64,000 bases of DNA from Asticcacaulis excentricus CB 48 (lineage in GTDB: Bacteria; Pseudomonadota; Alphaproteobacteria; Caulobacterales; Caulobacteraceae). The position numbers and the translations under genes are program-made. The stretch spans positions 741,001 through 805,000 of the forward strand of contig NC_014816.1 in NCBI RefSeq assembly GCF_000175215.2. The letters run 5' to 3'. Below the pieces are notes generated by a model that saw nothing but the letters and a program-made list of their open reading frames with translations, ran no database searches and had not been told where the DNA came from. Of this stretch, positions 34,708-43,515 are shown in pieces (within the stretch, counting starts at the first letter, position 1; every line of letters begins with the position of its first letter).

Positions 34708-34822
34708 AAGCCGCCACTGAGGCAGCGGCCGAGGTGGCGTCACGACCGCCCGGTGGGACACGACCGGCGCTTGGCGGTAGTTTCTTCGGATTTTCGGAGA
34801 TCAAGTGGTGGGTTTTTGTAAT

Positions 34823-35113
34823 TTAAGACTGAATGACGTGGCTTAAAGTTGCGGTTGCCATGCAAACAGGGAACGAGACCAGCAAGACAATCCCGAAAGC
34901 CAGCCACCACCATTTCGCTTGACCACGTGTTGAGGGGATAAGAGATAAAACTACCGCTAGGCAGAAATCGACGATTATGAGGCCTATATTGTAAATCCCT
35001 GGGACAATTATCTCTATTCCTAAACTGCTCTTGAATATGTAAGGTAAATAAATGAACGCCAATAAGATGGCATTTCCGCCTAATATTAATAACAGTTCTC
35101 TATTCGGCTTCAT
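34823..35113 (-). CDS. Small three-helix membrane protein
   Basis: 96 residues with three hydrophobic segments (about 7-27, 34-60 and 68-90) and almost no soluble part. I recognise no family. It follows the radical SAM gene after 49 nt on the same strand and shares the lower GC of that stretch, so it probably belongs to the same unit. The ribosome-binding site is weak. Confidence 0.6.
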   Translation of the reverse strand: MKPNRELLLILGGNAILLAFIYLPYIFKSSLGIEIIVPGIYNIGLIIVDFCLAVVLSLIPSTRGQAKWWWLAFGIVLLVSFPVCMATATLSHVIQS

Positions 35114-35162
35114 TGCGAATATTTCCCATTTCTGCCATGCATGAACTAAACCTATTTTGGAT

Positions 35163-36563
35163 CTAGCGTGCCGCGGACATCAATTTTGACTCAGTCTCTT
35201 TGTCACGGTAAAACAGATTCATTGTGTCGAACGGAATGATGCGTCCGTCTTTATGAACGATGTGAACGCAGGACTTTTTAACCCCCCTGACATCGAAATC
35301 GTGGGCGTCGTAAAACTTCATCACGATGACACGAAACAGGTTTGAGTAGGTCAGTGCTCCGTAAGCCGTTTCCCTTTTGATTTGCGGCAAACAGCAAAGA
35401 ATGTCCGCGATCGTGTCTGTGCAGTCCGAAGGGGAGTTGCCTGTTGAAAAAAGCTTGATCAGCTTGGCATGCACCTCCGGCATAGTCTCAAAGTTCACTG
35501 TGTTGCGCGAGGTCGATAGAAGCTCTTCCGGACTGAAATGGCGGGTCAGTGGTACCAGCTCATCGCCCAACTTCAACGCATAGCCCATCATAATTGCATC
35601 TGGGTGGCAGGGCACTGGTACCAGATCGTCGGAGGTAAAGATGTGGCTTTGGTCAAGAATGGCCTGGCGAACTTCTGAAAGCGTTATACGGTCCGTTTCC
35701 GGTCTGAAATGCTCTGTCCTGCCAGCTGCCTGTGTTGGCTGAAAAGTTACGCCTCGAACGCAAGGTTGTTGCCGAGCATAGCCAAGTATGTTGCCAACCT
35801 CATGATCGTTCAGGCCCTTTTGCAAGGTGACGACGAGGGTGGTTGAGATGTTGAACGCATTAAGGTGGTCAATGGCCTGCCGACGCGTCGCCCGCAGATC
35901 TTCGCCCCGAAGCGACGTCAAGGCTTCAGCCTCAAGCGAGTCAAATTGGAGGTAGACTTCAATGCCGGGCATATAAGTAGCGAGGCGCTCGACAAAGGCG
36001 TGGTCCTTGGCAATACGAATGCCATTGGTATTGATCATCAGGTGCTTGATCGGACGAGCCTTGGCCATATCCATAACAGCAAAGAAATCTGGATGAAGCG
36101 TTGGTTCGCCCCCTGAAAGCTGAACCACGTCAGGCTCACCTTCGCTCGCCACAACGATGTCGAGCATAGTCTCTATTTCTTCAAGGCTGCGATGTCGCCC
36201 ATGGCTTGGACTTGAAGACGCATAACAGGTCGGACACGTCAAATTGCAGCGATCTGTCAGCTCCACTATCGAAACACAGCTATGCTGCTCGTGATCGCTA
36301 CAAAGCCCACAGTCATAGGGGCAACCCCGTTCAACCTTCATTCCAAATTTCCGAGGCATGTCCCCCGGTTTGTTAAAGTCTCGCGTTTTCTTGTAATAAG
36401 GAATGTCCGTCGAGATCAGAACCTTCTCCTTCCCGTGGTCAGGGCAGGTTTTGAGCATATACACCCGATCATTCTGGAAGATGATCTTGGCTTCCAGTTT
36501 GCGGAAACACTGCGAGCAGATGGAATTTGTTAGTTCAAAGAAAATATAGTCACGCGCGGCCAT
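35163..36563 (-). CDS. MJ0619/Tes-type radical SAM protein
   Basis: 466 residues from MAARDYIFFELTNSIC. The radical SAM cluster ligands are C106, C110 and C113 in TDRCNLTCPTCYA. It has a distinctive extra Cys set: C16/C19 (ICSQCF), C40 (KTCPDHG), and C81/C85/C88 (GCPYDCGLCSDH). This extended pattern is that of the MJ0619 methylase family and the tetraether-lipid synthase Tes relatives, which carry additional Fe-S clusters. SGGEPTLHPDF is the SAM-binding GGE motif. I set the start at 36563 because AAGGGGGG lies just upstream. It overlaps the end of the Lgt-like gene by 14 nt, so the two are coupled. Substrate unknown; a lipid or lipoprotein acyl chain is one inference. Confidence 0.85.
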   Translation of the reverse strand: MAARDYIFFELTNSICSQCFRKLEAKIIFQNDRVYMLKTCPDHGKEKVLISTDIPYYKKTRDFNKPGDMPRKFGMKVERGCPYDCGLCSDHEQHSCVSIVELTDRCNLTCPTCYASSSPSHGRHRSLEEIETMLDIVVASEGEPDVVQLSGGEPTLHPDFFAVMDMAKARPIKHLMINTNGIRIAKDHAFVERLATYMPGIEVYLQFDSLEAEALTSLRGEDLRATRRQAIDHLNAFNISTTLVVTLQKGLNDHEVGNILGYARQQPCVRGVTFQPTQAAGRTEHFRPETDRITLSEVRQAILDQSHIFTSDDLVPVPCHPDAIMMGYALKLGDELVPLTRHFSPEELLSTSRNTVNFETMPEVHAKLIKLFSTGNSPSDCTDTIADILCCLPQIKRETAYGALTYSNLFRVIVMKFYDAHDFDVRGVKKSCVHIVHKDGRIIPFDTMNLFYRDKETESKLMSAAR

Positions 36564-37371
36564 TTTCCCCCCTTTGTAAACGGCGCTGCAGAAAGAAGGC
36601 GGCATAGAACGTGACGCCGGCTAAGGCGGACAATTGGAGAATCGAAAGTCCAAGAAATGCCGGTAGTGCGCCAGTTGTAGCCACGTTTTGAACTATGTTC
36701 AAGTCGCTTGCGACATTGTAGGTTGTGACGGGTTTAAGAAACTCGATGCCAAAGCGCCAGACACAGTACCCGATAATGAAGATTTTGAAAAAATCACCTT
36801 CCTCCAACTGCAAATGTCGCTGCGCATGCCACAAACCCAAGCCAAAGCTTGTTAGAAAGGCGATCTCATAGAGTGGTGTCGGGTGACGAATAACGCCATC
36901 ACCCGCATCAAACCCGAGGATGAAATGCGTGGCATTCCCCCACGTGCCATCGCTTACCCCTGTTAGCAGACACCCCATCCGACCAATAGCGATGGCTGTT
37001 AGAAGTGGAAACACATAGATGTCGCCTGTCGATCGCGTAATGCCCGCAAAGGCCTTCGTGATCTCAACGCCGATGATACCACCCAACAAGCCGCCAAGGA
37101 TTGATTTTGATGCAATGAAGTAGACCGGATCAGCTTGAGCCATTGGCCAGAGCTCTGGGTGCTCAGCAAAGGCAAGAACCTTCGACCCGATAGCGGCACC
37201 AACTATCGCAGCTACGAGAACGGTCAGGCGCGATTTGTTATCTACCGGATCTTTCGTTTTTTGTCGGAGCCACAAATAAAGTCTGAAGCCAACGGCATAA
37301 GCCAGGCTTTCGAACACCAGGTGCGCCGGTATCCTTACACCAAATATATCGAAAACAACGGGGAAATCCAT
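36550..37371 (-). CDS. Prolipoprotein diacylglyceryl transferase (Lgt)-like membrane enzyme
   Basis: 273 residues, about seven membrane helices. The Lgt hallmarks are present in variant form: IGRMGCLLTGVSDGTWG corresponds to the Lgt signature GRxGNxxNxE...G, and IRHPTPLYE corresponds to RHPSQLYE. The missing Asn/Glu positions suggest a paralogue with altered function and not the housekeeping Lgt. Start taken at MDFPVVFDIFGVRI (37371); the frame also permits an upstream start at 37428. Coupled with the radical SAM gene, so probably transfers or handles a lipid group in the same pathway. Confidence 0.8.
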   Translation of the reverse strand: MDFPVVFDIFGVRIPAHLVFESLAYAVGFRLYLWLRQKTKDPVDNKSRLTVLVAAIVGAAIGSKVLAFAEHPELWPMAQADPVYFIASKSILGGLLGGIIGVEITKAFAGITRSTGDIYVFPLLTAIAIGRMGCLLTGVSDGTWGNATHFILGFDAGDGVIRHPTPLYEIAFLTSFGLGLWHAQRHLQLEEGDFFKIFIIGYCVWRFGIEFLKPVTTYNVASDLNIVQNVATTGALPAFLGLSILQLSALAGVTFYAAFFLQRRLQRGENGRA

Positions 37372-37595
37372 AACGTCCCATAACACACTCCAGTGCGCCA
37401 CCAAACGATGTACTCGGGTCTTCGGCAAGCGATCGGAGATCTGCGCGTGTCGATTGGCGCGGATGCATCACAGAGAGTGGCTCAAGTGAAAGGTTGGAAA
37501 CGCGAGCTTTCGTTATCCGCTGTATGTCCGGTAACGGGATCTTCTGTCACCCCCCGAATGTCCGCCTAGGGCGATTGACTTATGTCAGCGAGCAA

Positions 37596-38744
37596 CTAAA
37601 CGGCCCGAATCAGAGCGATATCATTGGCTGATGCCCACTGACCGATGTCCTGACGGGTGAGGGCAGTCGCCATCAGCTCGGGGAACTGGTCCGGCGTGCA
37701 GGCGAAGACCGGGCAGTCCATAGAGGCAATCACGCCGGCATGATGCGGATCGTAGCCTGGTCGGCCATCGTCGCTGAGCGCCAGTAGCACGATGACATTT
37801 ACTCCGGAGGCTTTTAGCGCTGCCACCCGCGCCAGCATCGCTTTGGCATTGCCGCCTTCGTAGAGGTCGCTGATCAGCACCAGATGCGTCTTTGCGGGAT
37901 AATCGATTTTCTGCTCGCAATAGGCCAGGGCCGCATTTATGTCGGTGCCGCCGCCCAGCTGGACGCCGAACAGGACCTCGACGGGGTCGGCCAGTTTATC
38001 GGTCAGATCGACAATCACGGTGTCGAAACAGATCAGCTGTGTCGACAGCACCGGCAGAGACGCCATGACGGCGGCGAAGATCGAAGCATAGACGACCGAA
38101 GTTGCCATCGAGCCCGACTGATCGACGCATAGCATGACGTGATCCAGATCGGCGCGCGTTTTAGTGCGGCGGGCACAGCCGATCAGGGTTTCCGGTACGA
38201 CGGTGTGGTAATCGGCCTGATAGTGACGCAGATTGGCGCCGATGGTTCGGCCCCAGTCGATGTCGCCATGTCTTGGCCTGCGGGTACGCTGGCTGCGGTT
38301 CAAGGCGCCGCGCAAGGTCTCAACCGTTTTGGCTTCCAGGCGTTTCAGCATCTCGTCAACGACCTTGCGCACCACCAGGCGCGCTGTCTCCTTGCTTTTT
38401 TCCGGGATCGCGCCGCGCAAGGAGATCAGGTCAGCGACCAGATGGACGTCAGCCTCCAACGTTGCCAGAAATTCGGGTTCCAGCATCAGGGCTTTGAGGT
38501 TCAGGCGCTCGAACGCGTCCTTCTGGATTACCTGAACGACCGGGGTCGGGAAGAATTCGCGGATATCGCCCAGCCAACGCGACACCTTGGGTGATGATGC
38601 GCCAAGTCCGCCGCGACTCTTTTTTTCCTGCGGTTGATATAGTGCCGTCAAGGACTGGCTCAGCCTCCGGTCGCGCTCGGACAGGTCTTGTTCGTCCTCA
38701 CCCAGCGCCAGTTGCCAGCGACGTAGCCTTTCGCTCTCGCTCAT
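37596..38744 (-). CDS. VWA (CoxE-like) domain protein of a MoxR cassette
   Basis: 382 residues. The N-terminal 190 residues are helical and charged, followed by a von Willebrand A domain with MIDAS motif DQSGSM (Asp208, Ser210, Ser212), the Thr position in LGGGTDINAAL, and the Asp in LVLISDLYEGG. VWA proteins of this type act as metal-dependent adaptors for MoxR AAA ATPases. The start overlaps the stop of the DUF5682 gene by four bases (ATGA). Last gene of a five-gene overlapping cassette. Confidence 0.88.
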   Translation of the reverse strand: MSESERLRRWQLALGEDEQDLSERDRRLSQSLTALYQPQEKKSRGGLGASSPKVSRWLGDIREFFPTPVVQVIQKDAFERLNLKALMLEPEFLATLEADVHLVADLISLRGAIPEKSKETARLVVRKVVDEMLKRLEAKTVETLRGALNRSQRTRRPRHGDIDWGRTIGANLRHYQADYHTVVPETLIGCARRTKTRADLDHVMLCVDQSGSMATSVVYASIFAAVMASLPVLSTQLICFDTVIVDLTDKLADPVEVLFGVQLGGGTDINAALAYCEQKIDYPAKTHLVLISDLYEGGNAKAMLARVAALKASGVNVIVLLALSDDGRPGYDPHHAGVIASMDCPVFACTPDQFPELMATALTRQDIGQWASANDIALIRAV

Positions 38745-41026
38745 GCCTCAATCCCCGCAGACTCAAGACCTAAAATCTGCCTCAGCAGCGGCAGGGCGCG
38801 CTCAAACGCCGGATTCTCCTTGGCGGCTTCATCCAGTGTCGCCACGGTCTGACGCCCGCCGCGCAGACGGTCCATGACGCGTTTGCGTCCGCCGGTATCG
38901 AAGCCCGACAGGGCTCGACGGAGCAGCGGCAGGCTTTCTATGAAGCTATTCTCGTCAAGCCCGGACAGCCACTCGTCGAGTAGGAAGAGGAGGACCGGAT
39001 CCTGGATGAGCACCTCTGCTGAGCCCGACAAAAAACTTTCGACAAAGGCGCCGGCGCGCGCGGGCGTTTCGCCGACAATGTGACGTGAGAAGGCGGCCGC
39101 GACAGCGGGTTCCCCCCACTGCCGGCTGTCGTGGAGACGCCGCAAGGCCAGGCCGGCGACCGGGGCGGCGATCTGTTCGTCATCGACCATGCGCGCCAGT
39201 TGCCGATGCCATTCCTCTGTCAGGCCGGTGTCGCCGAACAATCCAAGCGCTTCGTCATAGGCGCGCATGGCGTCGATGCGAGCCGAGGCTTCGTCTGCGT
39301 CCAGTTGATGCGAGCCCGTCCGGACCCCGGCATTGATTTCGGCGGCCAGCGTGGCAATAAGTCCACGCAGTTCGGCTTCAGGCAATTTGCGCGCTGTGCC
39401 ATATCGAACAATGCGGACCAGAGGTGCTACTGCGGTCATCAGGTCGGTGATGTCGCTCAAGTGAACGGCGGCGGCCTGAAGACGGTCGATGCAGGCTTTA
39501 GCGGCTTCGGGCAGATCCGCAACCAGTGCCGCGCGGACAAGGTCGGCAAGCTCTGAGATCGAGGTTGTCTTGCTGGAGCGATCGACCGTTGCGCCCACGG
39601 CCGCCCGTTCCAGCGTAACGCCCCAGACCAGCGCTTCAGCCAGGGCGATGGTGAGGTCGGGGTTCCAGGTCAGCGACCAGATTTCGCGGAAGGTGCCGCG
39701 CCCGGCCTCGGCATCGAGCAGGCGTCCCCAGTGAACACCAATCAAATTCAGGCGGTGCAGGAAGGTCGATTTCAGCAGACCAGCATCCGAGCGCAGGTCG
39801 AGTCGCATCTCCTCGGTCAGTTCCGACGGCTTCAGGCGCGTTTTGCGGCACCACAGGTCGAAGTCGCGCTTGAGCGGCATCTGCGGCACGGCATCATCAA
39901 TTTCACCGATCCGTTCACCGATATAAAGCTGGCGCTCGATCAGCCTGAGCGCGGTCTCGTCGCCGTGGCACAGGGCCGACAATGTGGCGTCGCGCATCTC
40001 GGTCAGGCCCGGTATGGCCATGCCACGCAGAGCGGATAAACTGAGCGCCAACCGGGCGGCTTCGATGGCGGAAGCCGTCGAGGCAGCATAGCCTTCCTCC
40101 CGCAGAAGCGCCGCCGTCCGCGCCTGCCACAGGGCGGCAAAAGGCTCCGCCCCTTCATGTTGATCGCGGCTGTAGAGGTCCCACAGGTGGCGATACCAGC
40201 CGGGCGAAATGACGCCCGCGGCATAGCCCGAAGCAAAGCTTAGCCGGCTATCACTCCAGGGCGCCCAGGTCGCCTCGACCTTGATCCGCGGCAGCTCCTT
40301 GATGAGCGCCTTGTCCTCGATAGCGGTCGCGGATTTTCGCAAACCGCCGATATGCCAAGCGCCGACGACTGCGGCTACAAGGCCCTCATGTCGTTTGAGT
40401 GCCTCGCGGATATGGGTGCGCATAAAGGCTTCGCGACGGTTTTCGCGCAGGGTTTCCACTGCACTCATGCCGGCGACGTCGGCCTGGTGCTGGCGGGCCT
40501 CAGTCATGGCGGTCTCAATGGCTGCAAACACTTCCAGCGGTGTCTGACCAGTTCCGCCATACTGTTCGATTAGCGCGTTCCAGAAGGCTTCGCCATCGCC
40601 ATAACCGGCAGCTTCGGCGAGGATATCAAGTGGATCGGCGCGGACTCTTTCAGGGGGCTGGGTCTGAGTTAGGATGGCCTCTTCGTCCTTCGCATCGACC
40701 GGTGCACGCGCCAGGGACACCGCCGCCGGCCAGTCGATGAACTTCACCTCGCGGCCACGGTCCAGCGCCCACCGCAGGGCCACCCATTCAGGTGAAAACT
40801 CTGCGAACGGCGCGAACATGGCATTGGACGCTTCATCCGAAGCATAGAAGAGCATGGCGAGAGGGGGTTTCATGCCGGGTAGGGCGGCGTACTCAATCAG
40901 CGCATCGCCTTCTGTAGGTCCCTCGATCAGCACACACGCTGGGTCAAGCGCCTCCAGCGCGCCTTTTAGCAGCGCGGCGGAGCCTGGTCCGTGGTGGCGG
41001 ATGCCGAGCAGGTGTACCCTGGTCAA
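38741..41026 (-). CDS. DUF5682-family protein of a MoxR cassette
   Basis: 761 residues. Begins TRVHLLGIRHHGPGSAALLK and continues CVLIEGPTEGDALIEYA, which I recognise as DUF5682. The rest is mostly alpha-helical; GAWHIGGLRKS near residue 235 echoes the TraB/erythromycin-esterase-like fold, a weak guess. I propose TTG at 41026 as start: it lies one base after the MoxR stop with GAGG upstream. An ATG at 41071 would overlap MoxR by 44 nt. Function unknown. Confidence 0.78.
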   Translation of the reverse strand: MTRVHLLGIRHHGPGSAALLKGALEALDPACVLIEGPTEGDALIEYAALPGMKPPLAMLFYASDEASNAMFAPFAEFSPEWVALRWALDRGREVKFIDWPAAVSLARAPVDAKDEEAILTQTQPPERVRADPLDILAEAAGYGDGEAFWNALIEQYGGTGQTPLEVFAAIETAMTEARQHQADVAGMSAVETLRENRREAFMRTHIREALKRHEGLVAAVVGAWHIGGLRKSATAIEDKALIKELPRIKVEATWAPWSDSRLSFASGYAAGVISPGWYRHLWDLYSRDQHEGAEPFAALWQARTAALLREEGYAASTASAIEAARLALSLSALRGMAIPGLTEMRDATLSALCHGDETALRLIERQLYIGERIGEIDDAVPQMPLKRDFDLWCRKTRLKPSELTEEMRLDLRSDAGLLKSTFLHRLNLIGVHWGRLLDAEAGRGTFREIWSLTWNPDLTIALAEALVWGVTLERAAVGATVDRSSKTTSISELADLVRAALVADLPEAAKACIDRLQAAAVHLSDITDLMTAVAPLVRIVRYGTARKLPEAELRGLIATLAAEINAGVRTGSHQLDADEASARIDAMRAYDEALGLFGDTGLTEEWHRQLARMVDDEQIAAPVAGLALRRLHDSRQWGEPAVAAAFSRHIVGETPARAGAFVESFLSGSAEVLIQDPVLLFLLDEWLSGLDENSFIESLPLLRRALSGFDTGGRKRVMDRLRGGRQTVATLDEAAKENPAFERALPLLRQILGLESAGIEA

Positions 41027-41027
41027 T

Positions 41028-42110
41028 TTACATGACCTCGCGGATAGCGCCGTAGAGATCGCCCCAGCCATCGCGGGTCCGCACGACGGTTTCCAGATAT
41101 TCCGACAGGGCGACGCCGTCCTGCACCGGATCCTTGACGATGGCGCCGACGATGTTGGCGGCTAGGGCATGGGCGTCGATGCGGCCATTGCCGAAGTGCG
41201 CTGCCTCCGCCCAAGCCGACACGCCGACCGAAATGGCTTCGGCGGTCGACAGGCTGCCCGTCGACGTCTTGAGCTTGATCTTGCCGTTCAGCGTCTTTCC
41301 GTCGCGCAATTCGCGGAAGACGGTGACGATGCGGGCCAGTTCCTTGTCCGCCGGCTGGATGGCGGGCAGGGTGAGATTTGTACCGATCTCGCCGACGCGC
41401 TTGACGACGATGGCGGTCTCTTCCTCAAGCGTGGCCGGCGATGGCAGGACGACTACGTTGAAACGGCGCTTCAGGGCCGATGACAGGTCATTGACGCCCT
41501 TGTCGCGGTTATTGGCGGTGGCAATGACGTTGAAGCCGCGCCGGGCGGAAATGGCCATGTCGAGTTCCGGCACAGGCAGGGTCTTTTCCGACAGGATGGT
41601 GATCAGCGTGTCCTGCACGTCCGATCCCATGCGGGTCAGTTCTTCGAGGCGCAGCAGCGTGCCGTCCTCCATCGCTCGAACCATCGGCGTCTTGACCAAG
41701 GCTTCGGGCGAAGGGCCCTTAGCCAACAGAAATGCATAGTTCCAGCTATAGCGGATCTGGTTTTCATCGGTGCCGGCGGTGCACTGGATCAGGCGCTGTG
41801 ACGAGCCGGAAATGGCGGCGGCCAGGTGCTCCGACACCCAAGACTTGGCCGTGCCAGGCAGACCCAGAAGCAGAAGCGCCCGGTCTGTGGCCAGAGTTGC
41901 AACGGCGGTCTCGATTAGGCGGCGGTTGCCGACATATTTTTCCGAGATCACCGTGCCGTCCTTGGCCTTGCCACCAAGGAGGTAGGTGACAACGGCCTGT
42001 GGGGACAGCTTCCAGTTCTCCGGACGGGGGCGGTCGTCGCCCTTGGCAAGGGCAAAAAGTTCACTCGCATAGATATCTTCGGCGCTACGCCGTAATTGGG
42101 TGTCAGACAT
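41028..42110 (-). CDS. MoxR-type AAA+ ATPase
   Basis: 360 residues from MSDTQLRRSAEDIYASELF. Walker A GLPGTAKS at 83-90, a Walker B-like LLRLEE at about 152-157, then sensor-1 VIATANNRDKGVNDLSSALKRRF, split as IATANNRDKGV and ALKRRFN with the arginine-finger-like pair. MoxR ATPases remodel or metallate protein complexes with VWA partners. Overlaps the DUF5691 gene end by eight bases. Confidence 0.9.
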   Translation of the reverse strand: MSDTQLRRSAEDIYASELFALAKGDDRPRPENWKLSPQAVVTYLLGGKAKDGTVISEKYVGNRRLIETAVATLATDRALLLLGLPGTAKSWVSEHLAAAISGSSQRLIQCTAGTDENQIRYSWNYAFLLAKGPSPEALVKTPMVRAMEDGTLLRLEELTRMGSDVQDTLITILSEKTLPVPELDMAISARRGFNVIATANNRDKGVNDLSSALKRRFNVVVLPSPATLEEETAIVVKRVGEIGTNLTLPAIQPADKELARIVTVFRELRDGKTLNGKIKLKTSTGSLSTAEAISVGVSAWAEAAHFGNGRIDAHALAANIVGAIVKDPVQDGVALSEYLETVVRTRDGWGDLYGAIREVM

Positions 42111-43515
42111 TTGGGGCCTCCAGGGCATCCATGATATCAAGGAAAGTAAGGGCGTCGGCGGTCTTGGCCGGATCGAGCGGGGCGATCTGAGCGCGGAGGG
42201 CTGCGCGGTGCGAAGGCGGGGAAAGGCTGGCCATGACGTTGATCAGGTCGACCGAAAGCTTGCTGTTGTCCTTGAGTTGCTCCAGCCATGGACGGGCTTT
42301 CAATAGGTCTGCCATCAGGGCGTCCGACGCCGGACCGTCGAGTACGGCGGGCAGTTTGACGAGGCTCCACAGGGGGGCGTCCTGCGTCCAGGTCATGGGG
42401 CGGATCACCACCTGCGCCCAGCGCGCCCGTTCATCAGGTGTATAGTCGTCAAGATAGGTGAAGTTCGCCCGTAGCAATTGCTCCCAGACGTCCGGCAGAT
42501 GATCGACCACTCCTTTCAGAACGTCGAATCGTTTGTCGCGAGTCGCCATAACCGCCAGAGCCAGCAGCAGGTTGTCATCCTTTTCCGCTGCTGCCGGTAA
42601 GGCGGCCGCCGTCAGTGCAACGGCGCGGGCCAGTTCGTCTAGGCCGATGACGCTAAAAGTCTCGACCAGCCAGGTCGGGGCGGAATGGACAGTCACATTG
42701 GCCGGCAGTTCCAGTGACAGGGTTGTCCGTTTGGTAAGAAAGCCCGTCTGCTTGCTCTTGAGGCGGCCGGTGACGGCATTGAGCGCCGGATTGTCGCCTT
42801 CGTGACCAGGCAAGCGGGCAAGGAGGCGCATAGCCATTTCCCGCACACGCGGAGCGCGGTCCTTGTTCAACGAGGTCAGGAAAGGCGCGTCCTCTGATCC
42901 AAGACCTTCTTGCAAAGACGCCAACAGACGCACGCGCGTATCGGCTGGTTCGGACGCCCAGACGCCCTCTACCAGTACGCGTCCCGCCGCAGCGTCCTCA
43001 CGGCGACGGGTGACGATATAGGCTTGACGTGCCGCCGGTGTGGCCAGCATCCACGTCGTTTCGTCAAGAGCATCGGTTTCGAAATAACCCCGTCTTTCCT
43101 CCGGCGGCGCATGACGCTGGGCAAAGGCGGCGGCTTCCGCGCCTAGCGCTTCGGCATAACCGCGAACAAAGCTCTCCAGCTTCGCCAAATCGAAGGGATG
43201 CAGACGTAGGCGCCGCGCTGCCATCAGACGGGCGATGGCATCCGGAAAAGCATTGGGGGCGATGCCGACAGCCTTGCGCGTTAAGAGGCGGATCAAAGGG
43301 CGGCGCACGGCATCCGGCACGATGGCCCGGGTGTCGGAAATGGTCTCTACGACCTGAAAAGAGGTCGGCATGGCTGGCCGGTCGAAGCGCAGAGTCTGAG
43401 CCGTCAGGGCCAGGGCCTGAAGCGAGGTCGCAACACCAGCACGCGCAAGCGCCAGATCGCGGTTGCCGGACAGAAGTCCGGGCAAGAGATGGATTTTGAA
43501 AACCTGTGCGCTCAT
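42103..43515 (-). CDS. DUF5691-family helical protein of a MoxR cassette
   Basis: 470 residues from MSAQVFKIHLLPGLLSGNRD. Largely alpha-helical and repeat-like: SEDAPFLTSLNKDRAPRVRE and RLLARLPGHEGDNPAL look like HEAT-type units, and DETTWMLATPAARQAYI precedes them. Its start overlaps the SWIM gene stop by four bases (ATGA). I assign DUF5691 from the position and pattern seen in similar SWIM/MoxR/DUF5682/VWA loci. No enzymatic motif is visible. Confidence 0.7.
   Translation of the reverse strand: MSAQVFKIHLLPGLLSGNRDLALARAGVATSLQALALTAQTLRFDRPAMPTSFQVVETISDTRAIVPDAVRRPLIRLLTRKAVGIAPNAFPDAIARLMAARRLRLHPFDLAKLESFVRGYAEALGAEAAAFAQRHAPPEERRGYFETDALDETTWMLATPAARQAYIVTRRREDAAAGRVLVEGVWASEPADTRVRLLASLQEGLGSEDAPFLTSLNKDRAPRVREMAMRLLARLPGHEGDNPALNAVTGRLKSKQTGFLTKRTTLSLELPANVTVHSAPTWLVETFSVIGLDELARAVALTAAALPAAAEKDDNLLLALAVMATRDKRFDVLKGVVDHLPDVWEQLLRANFTYLDDYTPDERARWAQVVIRPMTWTQDAPLWSLVKLPAVLDGPASDALMADLLKARPWLEQLKDNSKLSVDLINVMASLSPPSHRAALRAQIAPLDPAKTADALTFLDIMDALEAPNV

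Noticed and set aside
34680..34820. Search for a direct repeat of the tRNA-Thr 3' end as an attachment site
   Set aside because: No matching stretch was found by eye at the left edge, so no att site is claimed.
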